This document shows positions 51,056 to 59,899 of a stretch of 64,000 bases of DNA, in pieces. Origin of the DNA: Streptomyces sp. NBC_01689. Its GTDB lineage: Bacteria; Actinomycetota; Actinomycetes; Streptomycetales; Streptomycetaceae. The translations under genes and the position numbers were made by a program. Numbering within the stretch: the stretch's first letter is position 1; every line of letters starts with the position of its first letter. The DNA is taken from the NCBI RefSeq assembly GCF_036250675.1, contig NZ_CP109592.1, positions 744,001 to 808,000 of the forward strand. Direction: 5' to 3'. The notes below the pieces were generated by a model, which was given only the letters and a program-made list of their open reading frames with translations, was not told where the DNA came from and did not search any database.

Positions 51056-51133
51056 TCAGGACTGCGGACGTCGCCCGTGATTGGCCGCGTGCTTACGGCG
51101 GGCCTTCTTCTTCCGGCGTCGCTTCGAGGACAT
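51056..51133 (-). CDS. Ribosomal protein bL37-like micro-protein (25 aa)
   Basis: A 25-codon gene. The protein is almost entirely basic: MSSKRRRKKKARRKH followed by AANHGRRPQS. The pattern R-x-RKK-x-R-K ... ANHG(K/R)RP matches bL37, the tiny 50S subunit protein seen in mycobacterial ribosome structures. GGAGG lies 7 nt before ATG 51131-51133, the strongest class of ribosome site. It is convergent with the SpoIIE-type gene, 69 bp away, and stands alone. Easily missed because of its size. The link to bL37 is by pattern memory, not by a search. Confidence 0.75.
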   Translation of the reverse strand: MSSKRRRKKKARRKHAANHGRRPQS

Positions 51134-51548
51134 GGACAGCCTCCTGACACGCTCGGGGCATTTCGGCCAACCATCATTTCACAGGGCGCCCGACCCGGCG
51201 ATCCGCCGGTGCGGCCGGCTCGACGCCCGGCGCAACGCGTTCGGGGACAACCTGGTCCAGCACACGGCCGCGGAAACCCTCCGGCGGTCGCAGACCGGAC
51301 GAATCAGGGACGACACCTCGGCTCGACGTCTGGTCGGGGATCACGGTGGACCTCTGATACAGGCGGGTACGGTACGGCAGTTGACCAGAGGTACCTGCCC
51401 AACGGCACATCTTCATCAACGAGTTGAGGCATCACGTTTTTCCTGTCGCGTCCGGATGTCTGGCGCCCGCGGCCGCCTCCGGCAGAGGAGGTGTCCGCGC
51501 GTACGGACCTGTCCGTCGTGCGGCCATCCCCCGCTCGTCACACAGTGC
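51134..51548. other. Gene-free stretch upstream of the bL37-like gene
   Basis: About 415 bp that should hold the bL37-like promoter and the end of the DUF1345 transcript. I see no convincing boxes, hairpin or further small gene. Confidence 0.4.
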
Positions 51549-52175
51549 TCAGTGCGTGACGATGCCCACGACGAGGTTGATGGCGGTGGCGAGGATGCTG
51601 GTGCCGAAGACGTACGACAGGAGACAGTGCCGTAGCACCATGGCCCGGATCGCCGGACTCGAGACGCTGGTGTCCGAGACCTGGTAGGTCATCCCCAGGT
51701 TGTAACTGAAGTAGAGGAAGTCCCGGTACGCCGGGGGCTGTTCGGAGTTGAAGTCGATCCCGCCCACGGACTCCGGGTAGTACAGGTAGGCGTACCGGGT
51801 GGCGTACATCAGGTGGAGCGCGGCCCAGGCCGTGAACACTCCGGCGAGGGCCGTGGCGGCGTGGACGGGGTCGGAGTCGCCGACCAGGAGCACCACGATG
51901 CCGACCAGGCCGCAGACCGCGGCCGCGATCACCACCAGCTCCTCGGCGACGGGGCGCAGATCCTCACGTCGTGCATGGCGCCGGGTCGCCGCCGCGTCCA
52001 TCGGCCACAGGACGATCCAGCCCGCCACCACGAAGAGCGCTTCGGTCGCGGCGATGCCCGCCAGAACACCCAGCGGGGTGTCGACGGTGACGCCCACCAC
52101 CGCACCGGTCGCCGCCCCGGCGACCACCGCGCAGGCGAGCCGTGGCAGGGCTGAGACCGGCGACCAGATACTCAT
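51549..52175 (-). CDS. DUF1345 membrane protein
   Basis: A 208-residue integral membrane protein with five helices. The family core is present: [72 protein letters not shown], in which [15 protein letters not shown] and R..LRH.LLSY.FG are the most conserved parts of DUF1345. GAGGA lies just upstream of ATG 52173-52175. Function is unknown for the family; the conserved charged residues in the membrane suggest a channel or transporter. Monocistronic. Confidence 0.88.
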   Translation of the reverse strand: MSIWSPVSALPRLACAVVAGAATGAVVGVTVDTPLGVLAGIAATEALFVVAGWIVLWPMDAAATRRHARREDLRPVAEELVVIAAAVCGLVGIVVLLVGDSDPVHAATALAGVFTAWAALHLMYATRYAYLYYPESVGGIDFNSEQPPAYRDFLYFSYNLGMTYQVSDTSVSSPAIRAMVLRHCLLSYVFGTSILATAINLVVGIVTH

Positions 52176-52395
52176 ACATCCTCACTCTAGCGGCTCCACC
52201 CCAGGTCAGCGCCCTGTCACCGGAGTGGTCAGGTCCCTGTGGCCACGCGACGAGCCGAGGGCCGGCCTGCTCCGGAAGAAAGCCCTAGCCCGCATGGGCC
52301 AACGGACGCGCGAGCCGCGGTCCCGGGCGGCAGGGTGTTGGTGCGGGCTGCGGAGCACCCCCGCGGACGACGAGCGCCTACGGCCGGGAGGATCC

Positions 52396-53067
52396 ATGCG
52401 GGAGAAGCCGCTGAGCAAGATCGGCGACGAACTGTTGCGCCTGCGCCACGGCTTGTCGGGCACCTCGGAGCACCGGACACCACCCACCGGATTCGGTGTC
52501 GACCGCTCGCTGGTCAGCGGTTTCGTCGAGGGCGCGCTCTCCCCGCAGGACGAGGCGGAACTCGCTGGTCAGATGGCGGGGTTGATGCCCTTCCACTGGT
52601 CGCAGCCGAACAGCTTCGCCTCGATCATGTCGCAGGTCACGGATCATCTCGGCGGACAGCGGGAGCTCATGGCGTGGCTCGACCGCTTTCCCGGCCGGCC
52701 CCGCCTGGTGGCCCGTCTCTACGTCCTGATGGGCCTCCTCGACCGGTACAGCGAGAGCACCGCCGTGGTCACCGCGCTGCGCGAACACCGTGAGGAGACG
52801 CCCTATCCGGCCGGTCTCAAGGGTTATCTCGTACCGGAGACCGATGACGAGACGCTCGCCGGCATCGCCTTCAGGATCGAGGAACTGCTCGGTGACGGCG
52901 ACAAGGACAAGGCCGTCGATCTCGCGCTGGCCACGACGGACTGTCTGCGGCGGATCGCGCCGCGCGCCGAGGAGTTGGACCCCGGTATCGGTGACCTCGG
53001 TGAGGTGATGGAGCACAGTGGTCAGGACATCCGGGAGGCGGCCGCCGAGGCCGGGTCCGGGTCCTGA
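52396..53067 (+). CDS. Conserved-looking helical protein of unknown function
   Basis: A 223-residue soluble, mostly helical protein that I do not recognise. GGGAGG precedes ATG 52396 and codon bias is typical of a real gene. Segments include FVEGALSPQDEAELAGQMAGLMPFHWSQPNSFASIMSQVTDHLGG and LVARLYVLMGLLDRYSES, which look amphipathic, and an acidic C-terminal third (DDETLAGIAFRIEELLGDGDKDKAVDLALA). No signal peptide, membrane helix or metal motif. It is 207 bp upstream of the GreA-like gene on the same strand, so it may share the stress-cluster context. Confidence 0.65.
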   Translation: MREKPLSKIGDELLRLRHGLSGTSEHRTPPTGFGVDRSLVSGFVEGALSPQDEAELAGQMAGLMPFHWSQPNSFASIMSQVTDHLGGQRELMAWLDRFPGRPRLVARLYVLMGLLDRYSESTAVVTALREHREETPYPAGLKGYLVPETDDETLAGIAFRIEELLGDGDKDKAVDLALATTDCLRRIAPRAEELDPGIGDLGEVMEHSGQDIREAAAEAGSGS

Positions 53068-53274
53068 GACACGGCTCGTCCCGGCCACGCGCCCGGCCCG
53101 ACGTGCGCGCCGCCCGCGCCTCCGGTGACCACGCGCGGGCCCACCCGCCGCCCACCGCCACCACTACCGACACCACTGGCCGAAGGAACGGTGCCGTCGG
53201 CAAGGACGGCCACGTCGGGGACGACGGACGGTTCTCGACCTCGACCCTCCCCTGCCCATCCCTCAGGAGCAGCA

Positions 53275-53754
53275 ATGACCAGCGAACCCGCGCCGATCAG
53301 CGAAGCCGCCCGTCGCGCCCTCGAACAGGAACTGGCCGACATCCGCGTCGAACGGCAGACGGTCGCCGCGACCCTGCGGAGCACCGACACGGTCGGTGAC
53401 CACGCCGACCAGGCCGACGAGTTGCAGCGCGCCAACGACCTCGAACATCTCGACGCCCGCATCTCGGAGATCACCACGCGACTCGGTCAGGCCGCCGACG
53501 CGGGCCGTCCCTCCACCGATGTGGTCGGTGTGGGCAGTACGGTCACGGTGCGGTTCGCCGACTCCACGGTGGAGACCTTCCAGATCGGCGACGTGGCCGA
53601 GGAGTTGGACCAGACGCTGGTCACGGCCGACAGCCCGTTCGGGCGCGCGCTCCTCGGCCGCCGTGCCGGAGACCCGTTGCGGTACGAGACACCTGACGGA
53701 AAGGTCTCGGCGGTGGTGGTGTCCCTCGGGAAGGCGCCCGAAGGACAGGAGTGA
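53275..53754 (+). CDS. GreA/GreB-family transcription elongation factor
   Basis: A 159-residue Gre-type protein. The N-terminal coiled coil (about 8-75, ISEAARRALEQELADIRVERQTVAATL and LEHLDARISEITTRLGQA) would enter the RNA polymerase secondary channel. The C-terminal FKBP-like domain (about 80-155) has VGVGSTVTVRFADSTVETFQIGDVAEELD, SPFGRALLGRRAGDPLRYETPDGK. The acidic tip residues (normally D-E-x-x-x-D-E) are less clear, so it may be a Gfh- or Rnk-like variant rather than an RNA-cleavage factor. CAGGAG precedes ATG 53275. Beside stress genes. Confidence 0.88.
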   Translation: MTSEPAPISEAARRALEQELADIRVERQTVAATLRSTDTVGDHADQADELQRANDLEHLDARISEITTRLGQAADAGRPSTDVVGVGSTVTVRFADSTVETFQIGDVAEELDQTLVTADSPFGRALLGRRAGDPLRYETPDGKVSAVVVSLGKAPEGQE

Positions 53755-53773
53755 GTGATCAGGGGGGCGGGGT

Positions 53774-54055
53774 TCAGCCCTGATAGCGAGTCGGCGGGAA
53801 GGGCGGCCGTGACTTCCTGGGGCCCGGGCCCGTCTGGATCTCGCCCGTACCCGCCTCACGGTCGATCTCGTCCCGCTCGGCGCGGTAATCGGCCTCCGGG
53901 CTCGGTGTCCTCCGCGTCCGCAGATCGACGTCCTCGCGGTCGCGCTGTGTCCGCTGGGCGAGATCGTCCTGGTCGGGGCGCCGGGGCAGCCCTCTGCTGT
54001 GGCCGTCATCCGGGTTCCCCTCGACCGCTCGATTGGACTTGTGGTGGTGTGCCAT
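53774..54055 (-). CDS. Small hydrophilic protein, unknown
   Basis: A 93-residue, strongly charged, probably disordered protein. It starts MAHHHKSNRAVEGNPDDGHS, with a His-rich opening, and continues with Asp/Arg-rich text (QDDLAQRTQRDREDVDLRTRR, DYRAERDEIDREAG). GGAGG 8 nt before ATG 54053-54055 supports a real gene. Composition resembles desiccation- or stress-protectant hydrophilins, which would fit the Hsp20/GreA neighbourhood, but that is inference. Its gene is convergent with the GreA-like gene, 19 bp apart. Confidence 0.6.
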   Translation of the reverse strand: MAHHHKSNRAVEGNPDDGHSRGLPRRPDQDDLAQRTQRDREDVDLRTRRTPSPEADYRAERDEIDREAGTGEIQTGPGPRKSRPPFPPTRYQG

Positions 54056-54594
54056 GCGTCGGTCCTCCTCTGGAGGGTGCCCGGGCCCGTACGCCCGTGC
54101 GCACCGTCCATGTCGGGGTGTCGGGAAACGGCATCGCCCTGCCGTACGGGTGCCCGCCCCGCCGACCGGGGCCATGGAGTGCCTGTGCGGCCGCGACGTA
54201 CTGTGCGGTCGGGGCTCTTCCGTCCGCCGGTGCACCGGCTCGGACGGCATGCCGTGGGACCGGTCCGGGGCTCCGCCGAACGGATCGGACGGGTCGGGAG
54301 GGGTCGACGACATCGGCATGGCAGGTCCTGGTGGTGCGACAGGTCCTTCTCACCCAAGCGCGATGCCCACCGCACCGCAACCGGAGGGTGGGCGCCGGGC
54401 TCCGACGGCGGCCGCGGGCGGGACGGAGACCACGTGGAGACAGGGCGTAGACCGGGCGGCGACCGGCGTGGACGCGACGAGTTGCCCGTCACCGGCACCC
54501 CGGAGAGGATCGATCCGCGGACCGGGAGCCGTGCGCGGTCGACCGCCGTCGGTGTATCCGGGGTCCGGGCCCCTCGACGACCGGAGACATGGTG
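54056..54594. other. Gene-free stretch upstream of Hsp20
   Basis: About 540 bp between divergent small-protein and hsp20 genes. Frames are open but have no family resemblance, and no clear promoter boxes or HspR/RheA-type inverted repeats are visible. Confidence 0.45.
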
Positions 54595-55092
54595 ATGAGT
54601 GAACGAACGGACACCACCCGATCAGGTCCGGTACGGGCGGCCTGGTCGACCGGCCACGACCCGGTGGCCGAACTGGAGCACCTGTGGGGCGAGGTCAGCC
54701 GTCTGCTCGAACGGTCGGCGCCCTCGCCCGGATCCTCGCGCCACTGGATGCCCCTGACCGAGGAGGAGGACGCGGGCGACGCCTACCAGGTCCGCGCGGA
54801 ACTGCCCGGCGTGGCGCGGGCGTGCGTGAGCGTGGAGATCGACGGGCGGGAACTGCACATCCAGGGAACGCTCGACGAATCGACGCGCGGGCACGCGCTG
54901 CGCCGCCGGTCCGGTTCGTTCTCCTACGGCATCCGGATTCCCGGTGACGTGGATGTCGAGGCGGTCCGGGCCGATCTCTGCGACGGGGTGCTGACCGTCC
55001 GGCTGCCGAAGACGGGGGTGTCGACGCGCCGGACGATCGCCCTCGGCTCGGACCGGCCGTCCGACCGGGTGCCCGGCCGGCTGTCGGACTGA
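54595..55092 (+). CDS. Hsp20/alpha-crystallin small heat-shock protein
   Basis: A 165-residue small chaperone that binds unfolding proteins. The alpha-crystallin domain covers about residues 50-140: DAYQVRAELPGVARACVSVEIDGRELHIQGTLDE, FSYGIRIPGDVDVEAVRADLCDGVLTVRLPK, where GVLTVRLPK is the family hallmark. ATG 54595 is favoured over ATG 54589 because GGAG lies 8 nt before it and only 2 nt before the other. The C-terminal I-x-I/V motif is not obvious. It is convergent with the encapsulin gene, 9 bp apart, with no terminator between. Confidence 0.9.
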   Translation: MSERTDTTRSGPVRAAWSTGHDPVAELEHLWGEVSRLLERSAPSPGSSRHWMPLTEEEDAGDAYQVRAELPGVARACVSVEIDGRELHIQGTLDESTRGHALRRRSGSFSYGIRIPGDVDVEAVRADLCDGVLTVRLPKTGVSTRRTIALGSDRPSDRVPGRLSD

Positions 55093-55101
55093 CCGGCCGG
55101 G

Positions 55102-55944
55102 TCAGACCGTCCCGGTGCCCCCGGACGCGGGCGGGTCCAGGGCGACCACGGCTTCGTCCGTGTAGACCAGGAAGGTCAGGGTCTGGCGGAAGTACAGCTC
55201 GATGTCGGTGGCATCGTGATCCGTGTACCCCACGGCGAGATCCTCGCCGAGCCGCAGCTCGTAGTCCCCGCCCCGCGTGGTCACCAGGAAGCCCCCTTCG
55301 ATGGCCGGCGCCCAGATCAGCTCACCGTCGAGGATGCGTCCGATATGACTGGCGACGGGATAGCCGTGGTCGGAGGTCTCGGTGACCGCCGTGTAGGGCT
55401 CGGCGCCCAGCAGCAGGGAGTAGGGGCCCTGGACACCGGCCAGACGGAGCGCGGTGACGGCGCTGCTGACGGTGTCCGGGAAGTCGCGCGGTTCCGCGGG
55501 CAGCCGCAGGACGGGGTTGGAGGTGCGCCCGCGCAGCCCGTCGATCCGGGCGGCCGCGTATCCGTCGAAGACGGCCGCGTCCTCGGCGAACGCCATGATG
55601 CGCGCCGCGTCCTTGACCGGCTGCCAGTCGGAGTCCTTGGACCCGCGGTCGATGTCGTCGACCGCGGAGCGGCTCACCCTGAACGGCACCCGCAGTTCGA
55701 CCAGGGGCTGGGCCTCACGCAGCCGTGCGTCGACGCCGGCCGCCGGCCGCTCGATGCCGGACAGATGGCCCGTGCCCACGGCCGCGAGCCCGGGCCCGTC
55801 GGGTCCGGAGACGTCCACGACCCGGCGGCCGGCGAGGTTGCGGCGGAACGTGCGGCGGGCCTCGTCCTCGATCTCGGCCCACGCGGCGGGGGTGATCGGG
55901 GCGAGTTCGCGATGCAGGTTGGTGACGCGCTCGGGCGTGGTCAT
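55102..55944 (-). CDS. Family 1 encapsulin shell protein
   Basis: A 280-residue HK97-fold protein that self-assembles into a nanocompartment. Family marks: LHRELAPITPAAWAEIEDEARRTFRRNLAGRRVVDVSGPDG at the N-terminus, ELRVPFRVSRSAVDDIDRGSKDSDWQPVKDAARIMAFAEDAAVFDGY, and the C-terminal DLAVGYTDHDATDIELYFRQTLTFLV. GGAG precedes ATG 55942-55944. It overlaps the upstream DyP peroxidase by 4 nt (ATGA), and that peroxidase ends in an encapsulin targeting peptide, so the shell is expected to package it. The 280-residue size is near the usual 265-285. Confidence 0.95.
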   Translation of the reverse strand: MTTPERVTNLHRELAPITPAAWAEIEDEARRTFRRNLAGRRVVDVSGPDGPGLAAVGTGHLSGIERPAAGVDARLREAQPLVELRVPFRVSRSAVDDIDRGSKDSDWQPVKDAARIMAFAEDAAVFDGYAAARIDGLRGRTSNPVLRLPAEPRDFPDTVSSAVTALRLAGVQGPYSLLLGAEPYTAVTETSDHGYPVASHIGRILDGELIWAPAIEGGFLVTTRGGDYELRLGEDLAVGYTDHDATDIELYFRQTLTFLVYTDEAVVALDPPASGGTGTV

Positions 55945-56930
55945 GTTCGGACTCCTTTGAGGCTGCCGATCCCCAGCGACCCGTCCGACGGCGCGGGGCC
56001 GCCGGGCGCGTCGGGCAGGTCGTCGAGGAAGGTGGCGGTCGGCACGTGGAACAGGCACCCGGTGATCGCGGTCGAGAAGTCGAGGATGCGGTCGTGGGCG
56101 GCCGGGGCGTCGCCGAGGAACATGTTCCTCAGCATCTGCTCGGTCACGTCCGGTGTGCGTGCGTAGCCGATGAAGTACGTGCCGAACTCGGCCTCCCCGA
56201 GGCTGCCGAACGGCATGTTCTCCCGCACGATCTTGCGCTCGTCGCCCTCCTCGTCGGTGATGGTGTTGAGCGCCACGTGGGAGTCGGCGGGTTTGGCGTC
56301 GTCGGAGAGCTCCACGTTGGCCAGCTTCGTCCGCCCGATCACCAGCTCCTGTTCCTGCGACGACAGGACGTTCCACGCCGTCAGGTCGTGCAGATACTTC
56401 TGCACGATCACGTAGCTGCCCCCCGTGAAGTCGGGGTCCTCGTCGCCCACGAACACCGAGTCGGCCGCGAGCTGCCCTTCGGGGTTCTCGCTTCCGTCGA
56501 CGAACCCGAGCAGGTCCCGCTCGTCGAAGTACTTGAAGGCGTGGACCTCGTCGACCACCATGACCGCACCGCGCAGCCGCTCCGTGATCAGGCGGGCCAG
56601 TTCGAAACACAGGTCCATGCGCCGGGCACGCAGATGGAAGAGGAGGTCTCCCGCGGTGGCCGGGGCCCGGTGGTGTTCACCGGCCAGTTCCACGAAGGGG
56701 TGGAGGCCCTGCGGACGGGGTCCGGCGAACAGTCGGTCCCAGGCGGCCGATCCGATACCGACGACGCAGCTCAGCTCGTCGTGAGGCGCGCGGAAGGCGA
56801 CCGAACGGCGCAGCCCGGAGACGTCCTCCAGCAGGTCACGGACGGTGTCCTCGTGACCCGGCGCGATCACGGCCACGAGGAACACGGCGGCCCTGGCCGG
56901 CGGGACGATCACGGCTTGCGACTCCACCAC
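55941..56930 (-). CDS. DyP-type peroxidase, encapsulin cargo
   Basis: A 329-residue haem peroxidase. GFVDGSENP (142-150) gives the GxxDG motif with distal Asp145, His218 in DSHVALN is the proximal haem ligand, and GTYFIGYARTP carries further conserved residues. The last 12 residues, SLGIGSLKGVRT, match the DGSLGIGSLKR-type encapsulin targeting sequence seen on cargo proteins and follow a flexible Pro/Gly linker. GTG 56928-56930 has GGAGG 6 nt upstream. First gene of the two-gene operon. DyP enzymes in encapsulins protect against oxidative stress or oxidise dyes and lignin-like phenols. Confidence 0.95.
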   Translation of the reverse strand: MVESQAVIVPPARAAVFLVAVIAPGHEDTVRDLLEDVSGLRRSVAFRAPHDELSCVVGIGSAAWDRLFAGPRPQGLHPFVELAGEHHRAPATAGDLLFHLRARRMDLCFELARLITERLRGAVMVVDEVHAFKYFDERDLLGFVDGSENPEGQLAADSVFVGDEDPDFTGGSYVIVQKYLHDLTAWNVLSSQEQELVIGRTKLANVELSDDAKPADSHVALNTITDEEGDERKIVRENMPFGSLGEAEFGTYFIGYARTPDVTEQMLRNMFLGDAPAAHDRILDFSTAITGCLFHVPTATFLDDLPDAPGGPAPSDGSLGIGSLKGVRT

Positions 56931-57101
56931 GAGCGGCCTCCTCGAACGATACGGCTCACGTGAATCGGAAAGGCCCGTTCCCTATGGAGCGATCGGACCC
57001 TCTTCCCATCCTGCTGCGTCCCGGGCGAAAGAGCGCGAGGACCGTTCGAGCGGAATCGAGCCTCACCGGAGCGAAGCCGCCCGAGCGGGTATACACGCCC
57101 T

Positions 57102-58910
57102 ATGTTGCTTCTGCGCCGATTCGCTCCTCGTGTGCCCTGGCGCGGCTGGCGGCACGCGGCCGCGGGCGCCCGGCGTGCGCTCTCCCCGCACGGCGCCCTG
57201 ACCGTGCACGACGTGGACGGGGCGCTCGTCTTCGCCGTGCGGGCGGGCCTGGCCATGGGTCTGGTCGGTGTGCCGATCGTGCAGGCGGGCCGGCCCGACC
57301 TCGCCGTCTACGCCATGCTGGGCTCCTTCACCACCACGTTCGGCCGCAATCTGCCCTACGGCCGCCGCGCCCGCGTCCTCGCGCTGGTCGCCGTGGCCAT
57401 GACGGCGTGCGTGGGGTGCGGTTCCGCGCTCGCGGCGTGGGCGCGTACGGACGGCGCCGGAGGAGCCGGCGCCGCGGTGGTCGTCACGGCGACGGCCGTC
57501 GTCGCGGGGCTCGCGAAGTTCGTCTGCGACGCCACCCGGCTGAGCGGTCTTGGCGCGGTGCTGCTGCTGTTCGCGTTCGCGGTGGCGGCCAACGGCGCGA
57601 CCACCGCCGCCGAGATCCTTCCCCACACCGCTCTCGCGGCGGCCGGCGCCGCGTTCGCCTGGCTGCTGGCCGTGTCCGGCCGGCTGATCCATCCGGACCG
57701 GCCGCAGCGCCTCGCGGTGGCCACGGCTCTGCGCGGACTCGCCGCGCTCCTGGAGGCGTCCGTCGGCACGGACGCGCCCGGGCGGACCCGGCACGCGGCC
57801 ACGGTGGCCGTCCTCCACGCCTACCATTGCCTCGGGGTGCCGCCTCCGGCGCGCGAGCGACGGGCCCCGGCGGGCCGCGACGCGTTCTTCGTGCGGCTGA
57901 CCGATCTGTCGTGGACCCTGCTGACCGGCTCGTCACGGCGGCCGCCTTCGGACCCCGCCGCCGCTGCTCGGCAGCTGCGGCTGCAGGCCCGGCTGCTCAC
58001 CGACCGGCGCCGCCGCGTCCCCTTCGTGGTGCACGAACTGCTCCGCCGGTACGAGTCACCCGCGGCGTCCGCCGAGGGACGGAACGAACGGCCGACCGCG
58101 TCGGCGGGGGTGTCCGCGGCTCCGGGCGATGCCGCCGTCCTGCGCGCGACGGAACTCCTCGTCGGACGCCCCGGCGGCCGGGACCGTCCGGCGGCATTGG
58201 CCGTTCCCGCCCTGCGCATGGCACTGGGGACCGGCGTGGCGGGGGGCGTCGCCGCCGTTCTGGATCTGGAGCACGGATACTGGGCGGCGATCTCCGCGGC
58301 CGCCGTTCTGCATTCGGTCAACCTGCGCATCACGGCCCAACGCGCCGTCCAACGGACGCTGGGCACGGCCTTGGGACTGCTGCTCGCACTGGGCGTGCTG
58401 GCCGCCCACTTCGAGCCGGTGCAGCTCGCGCTGGTGATCGTGGTGCTGGAATTCCTGCTGGAGTACGGCGCGGCGCGCAACTACGCCCTCGCCGTCGTCT
58501 TCCTCACCCCGCTCGCCCTGCTGCTGAGTGATCTCGCCACCCCCTCCCCCGCTGGAGAGCTGGTCCTCGACCGGGTGCTGGGCAGCGTCGTGGGGATGGT
58601 GGTGGGACTGGCGTGCGCACTGCTGATCGTCGACGACCGCGCCGCGGTACGGGTGGAGCGCGCGCTGGCCGCGTGCAGGGGCGCCGCCGAGCAGGCGGAG
58701 CTGGCCCTGCGCGATCCGGTAGGCGGGCCGGCGGCGTCGGCGCTCCCCGTCGTCCAGGTGCGTCTGGCGCTGTCGGTCGTGGAACTCCGCGAAGCCGACG
58801 ACACCGCGGCCGGTGAGCTGTGGCCGGCCGAGATCGACCCGACCGAACTCGCCGCGGCCGAACAACGGGCCTACCGCCTGCTCCATCGACTGCAGGGCCC
58901 TCGCTCCTGA
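57102..58910 (+). CDS. FUSC-family membrane protein
   Basis: A 602-residue membrane protein with two sets of helices, about 45-190 and about 375-530, separated by a cytoplasmic region of about 180 residues. The second half, RMALGTGVAGGVAAVLDLEHGYWAAISAAAVLHSVNLRITAQRAVQRTLGTALGLLLALG, is the FUSC (aromatic-acid exporter/fusaric-acid-resistance-like) signature. It probably exports aromatic acids or other toxic metabolites. TATACA (57090-57095) lies 6 nt before the ATG with no ribosome site, so the mRNA is likely leaderless. Divergent from the DyP-encapsulin operon; no known regulator adjoins it. Confidence 0.88.
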   Translation: MLLLRRFAPRVPWRGWRHAAAGARRALSPHGALTVHDVDGALVFAVRAGLAMGLVGVPIVQAGRPDLAVYAMLGSFTTTFGRNLPYGRRARVLALVAVAMTACVGCGSALAAWARTDGAGGAGAAVVVTATAVVAGLAKFVCDATRLSGLGAVLLLFAFAVAANGATTAAEILPHTALAAAGAAFAWLLAVSGRLIHPDRPQRLAVATALRGLAALLEASVGTDAPGRTRHAATVAVLHAYHCLGVPPPARERRAPAGRDAFFVRLTDLSWTLLTGSSRRPPSDPAAAARQLRLQARLLTDRRRRVPFVVHELLRRYESPAASAEGRNERPTASAGVSAAPGDAAVLRATELLVGRPGGRDRPAALAVPALRMALGTGVAGGVAAVLDLEHGYWAAISAAAVLHSVNLRITAQRAVQRTLGTALGLLLALGVLAAHFEPVQLALVIVVLEFLLEYGAARNYALAVVFLTPLALLLSDLATPSPAGELVLDRVLGSVVGMVVGLACALLIVDDRAAVRVERALAACRGAAEQAELALRDPVGGPAASALPVVQVRLALSVVELREADDTAAGELWPAEIDPTELAAAEQRAYRLLHRLQGPRS

Positions 58911-59016
58911 GAGGCTCCGGAGCGCTCCCCCCGAAGGGCCGACGCGGCGACCGCCGCGGAACGCGGTCCCGCGGGGTGCCGCGGCTCACACCTCCTCCAA
59001 GCTCCCGAGGACCCAA

Positions 59017-59056
59017 ATTTACTTGTCGCATCAATCAACATATGCTTGACTCGTCA
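59017..59056 (+). promoter_or_regulatory. Promoter and operator of the FMN reductase
   Basis: TTTACT (59017-59022) and TATGCT (59040-59045) are 17 bp apart in an A/T-rich patch. TTGAC-TC-GTCAA (59045-59056), a 12-bp palindrome, overlaps the expected transcription start, as for a repressor. The MarR gene at 61208 is a candidate regulator. Confidence 0.6.
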
Positions 59057-59101
59057 AACAAATCCGGCGCATTCGCGCATGCACGATTAAGGATCGACGA
59101 C

Positions 59102-59656
59102 ATGACGAGAATCGGAATCATCATCGGCAGCACCCGCCCGGGCCGTAACGGCGAGGCTGTGGCGAAGTGGGTTCACGAGATCGCGTCGCAGCGCACCGAC
59201 GTCGCATTCGAGCTGGTCGACCTGCTCGACTACAAGCTGCCGCACCTGGACGAGGCGATGCCCCCGTCGCTGGGCCAGTACAGCCAGCCGCACACCCAGG
59301 AGTGGGCCGCCAAGATCGCCTCGTTCGACGGGTTCGTCATGGTGACGCCGGAGTACAACCACTCCACGTCCGGCGTACTGAAGAACGCCATCGACTACCT
59401 GTACGCCGAGTGGAACAACAAGGCGATCGGTTTCGTCAGCTACGGCTCGCTGGGCGGCGCCCGCGCGGTCGAGCACCTGCGTCTCATCGCCGGTGAGCTG
59501 CAGATGGCCGACGTCCGTTCGCAGGTGGCGCTCTCCCTGTTCACCGACTTCGAGAACTTCAGCGTCTTCAAGCCCAGCGACATCCACCTCGACGGGCTCA
59601 ACACGATGCTCGACCAGGTCGTCAGCTGGTCGAACGCCCTCGAGTCCCTGCGCTAG
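59102..59656 (+). CDS. NAD(P)H-dependent FMN reductase / quinone reductase
   Basis: A 184-residue flavodoxin-like enzyme. It starts MTRIGIIIGSTRPGRNGEAVAKWV, where GSTRPGRNG is the FMN phosphate loop, and has MVTPEYNHSTSGVLKNAIDYLY, the PEYN motif of the NADPH-dependent FMN reductase family (azoreductase/ChrR-like). It reduces FMN, quinones or azo compounds with NAD(P)H. AGGA precedes ATG 59102. The next gene is a luciferase-like FMN-dependent monooxygenase, so it may supply reduced flavin to it in a two-component system, although a hairpin lies between them. Confidence 0.9.
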   Translation: MTRIGIIIGSTRPGRNGEAVAKWVHEIASQRTDVAFELVDLLDYKLPHLDEAMPPSLGQYSQPHTQEWAAKIASFDGFVMVTPEYNHSTSGVLKNAIDYLYAEWNNKAIGFVSYGSLGGARAVEHLRLIAGELQMADVRSQVALSLFTDFENFSVFKPSDIHLDGLNTMLDQVVSWSNALESLR

Positions 59657-59678
59657 TCACCCGACGAGCGCCGGGTCC

Positions 59679-59700
59679 GCTCGCCGGCTACCCGGCGAGC
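59679..59700 (+). terminator. Hairpin after the FMN reductase
   Basis: GCTCGCCGG (59679-59687) pairs with 59692-59700 around a 4-nt loop, 22 nt past the stop. Confidence 0.65.
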
Positions 59701-59899
59701 AGCGGGTCCGTGCGGTGGACGGCCGTGAACGCGGCCGTCCACCGCATTCGGCGGATCCGACCGAACCCCATGCCGGCGCGGAGCGGCCTGAGGTGTCCAG
59801 GGGTACGACGGCGACCGACGCGTTCCCTTCCCTCCGGACGCCTCCCCTGACGAATTTCGTGATGCGCGCACATTTTTTCGAGGCGGAGGCAGGACCGGA

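Noticed and set aside
55102..55944. Encapsulin as a prophage capsid protein
   Set aside because: It shares the HK97 fold, but the size, DyP operon overlap and cargo targeting peptide identify it as an encapsulin shell, with no other phage genes nearby.
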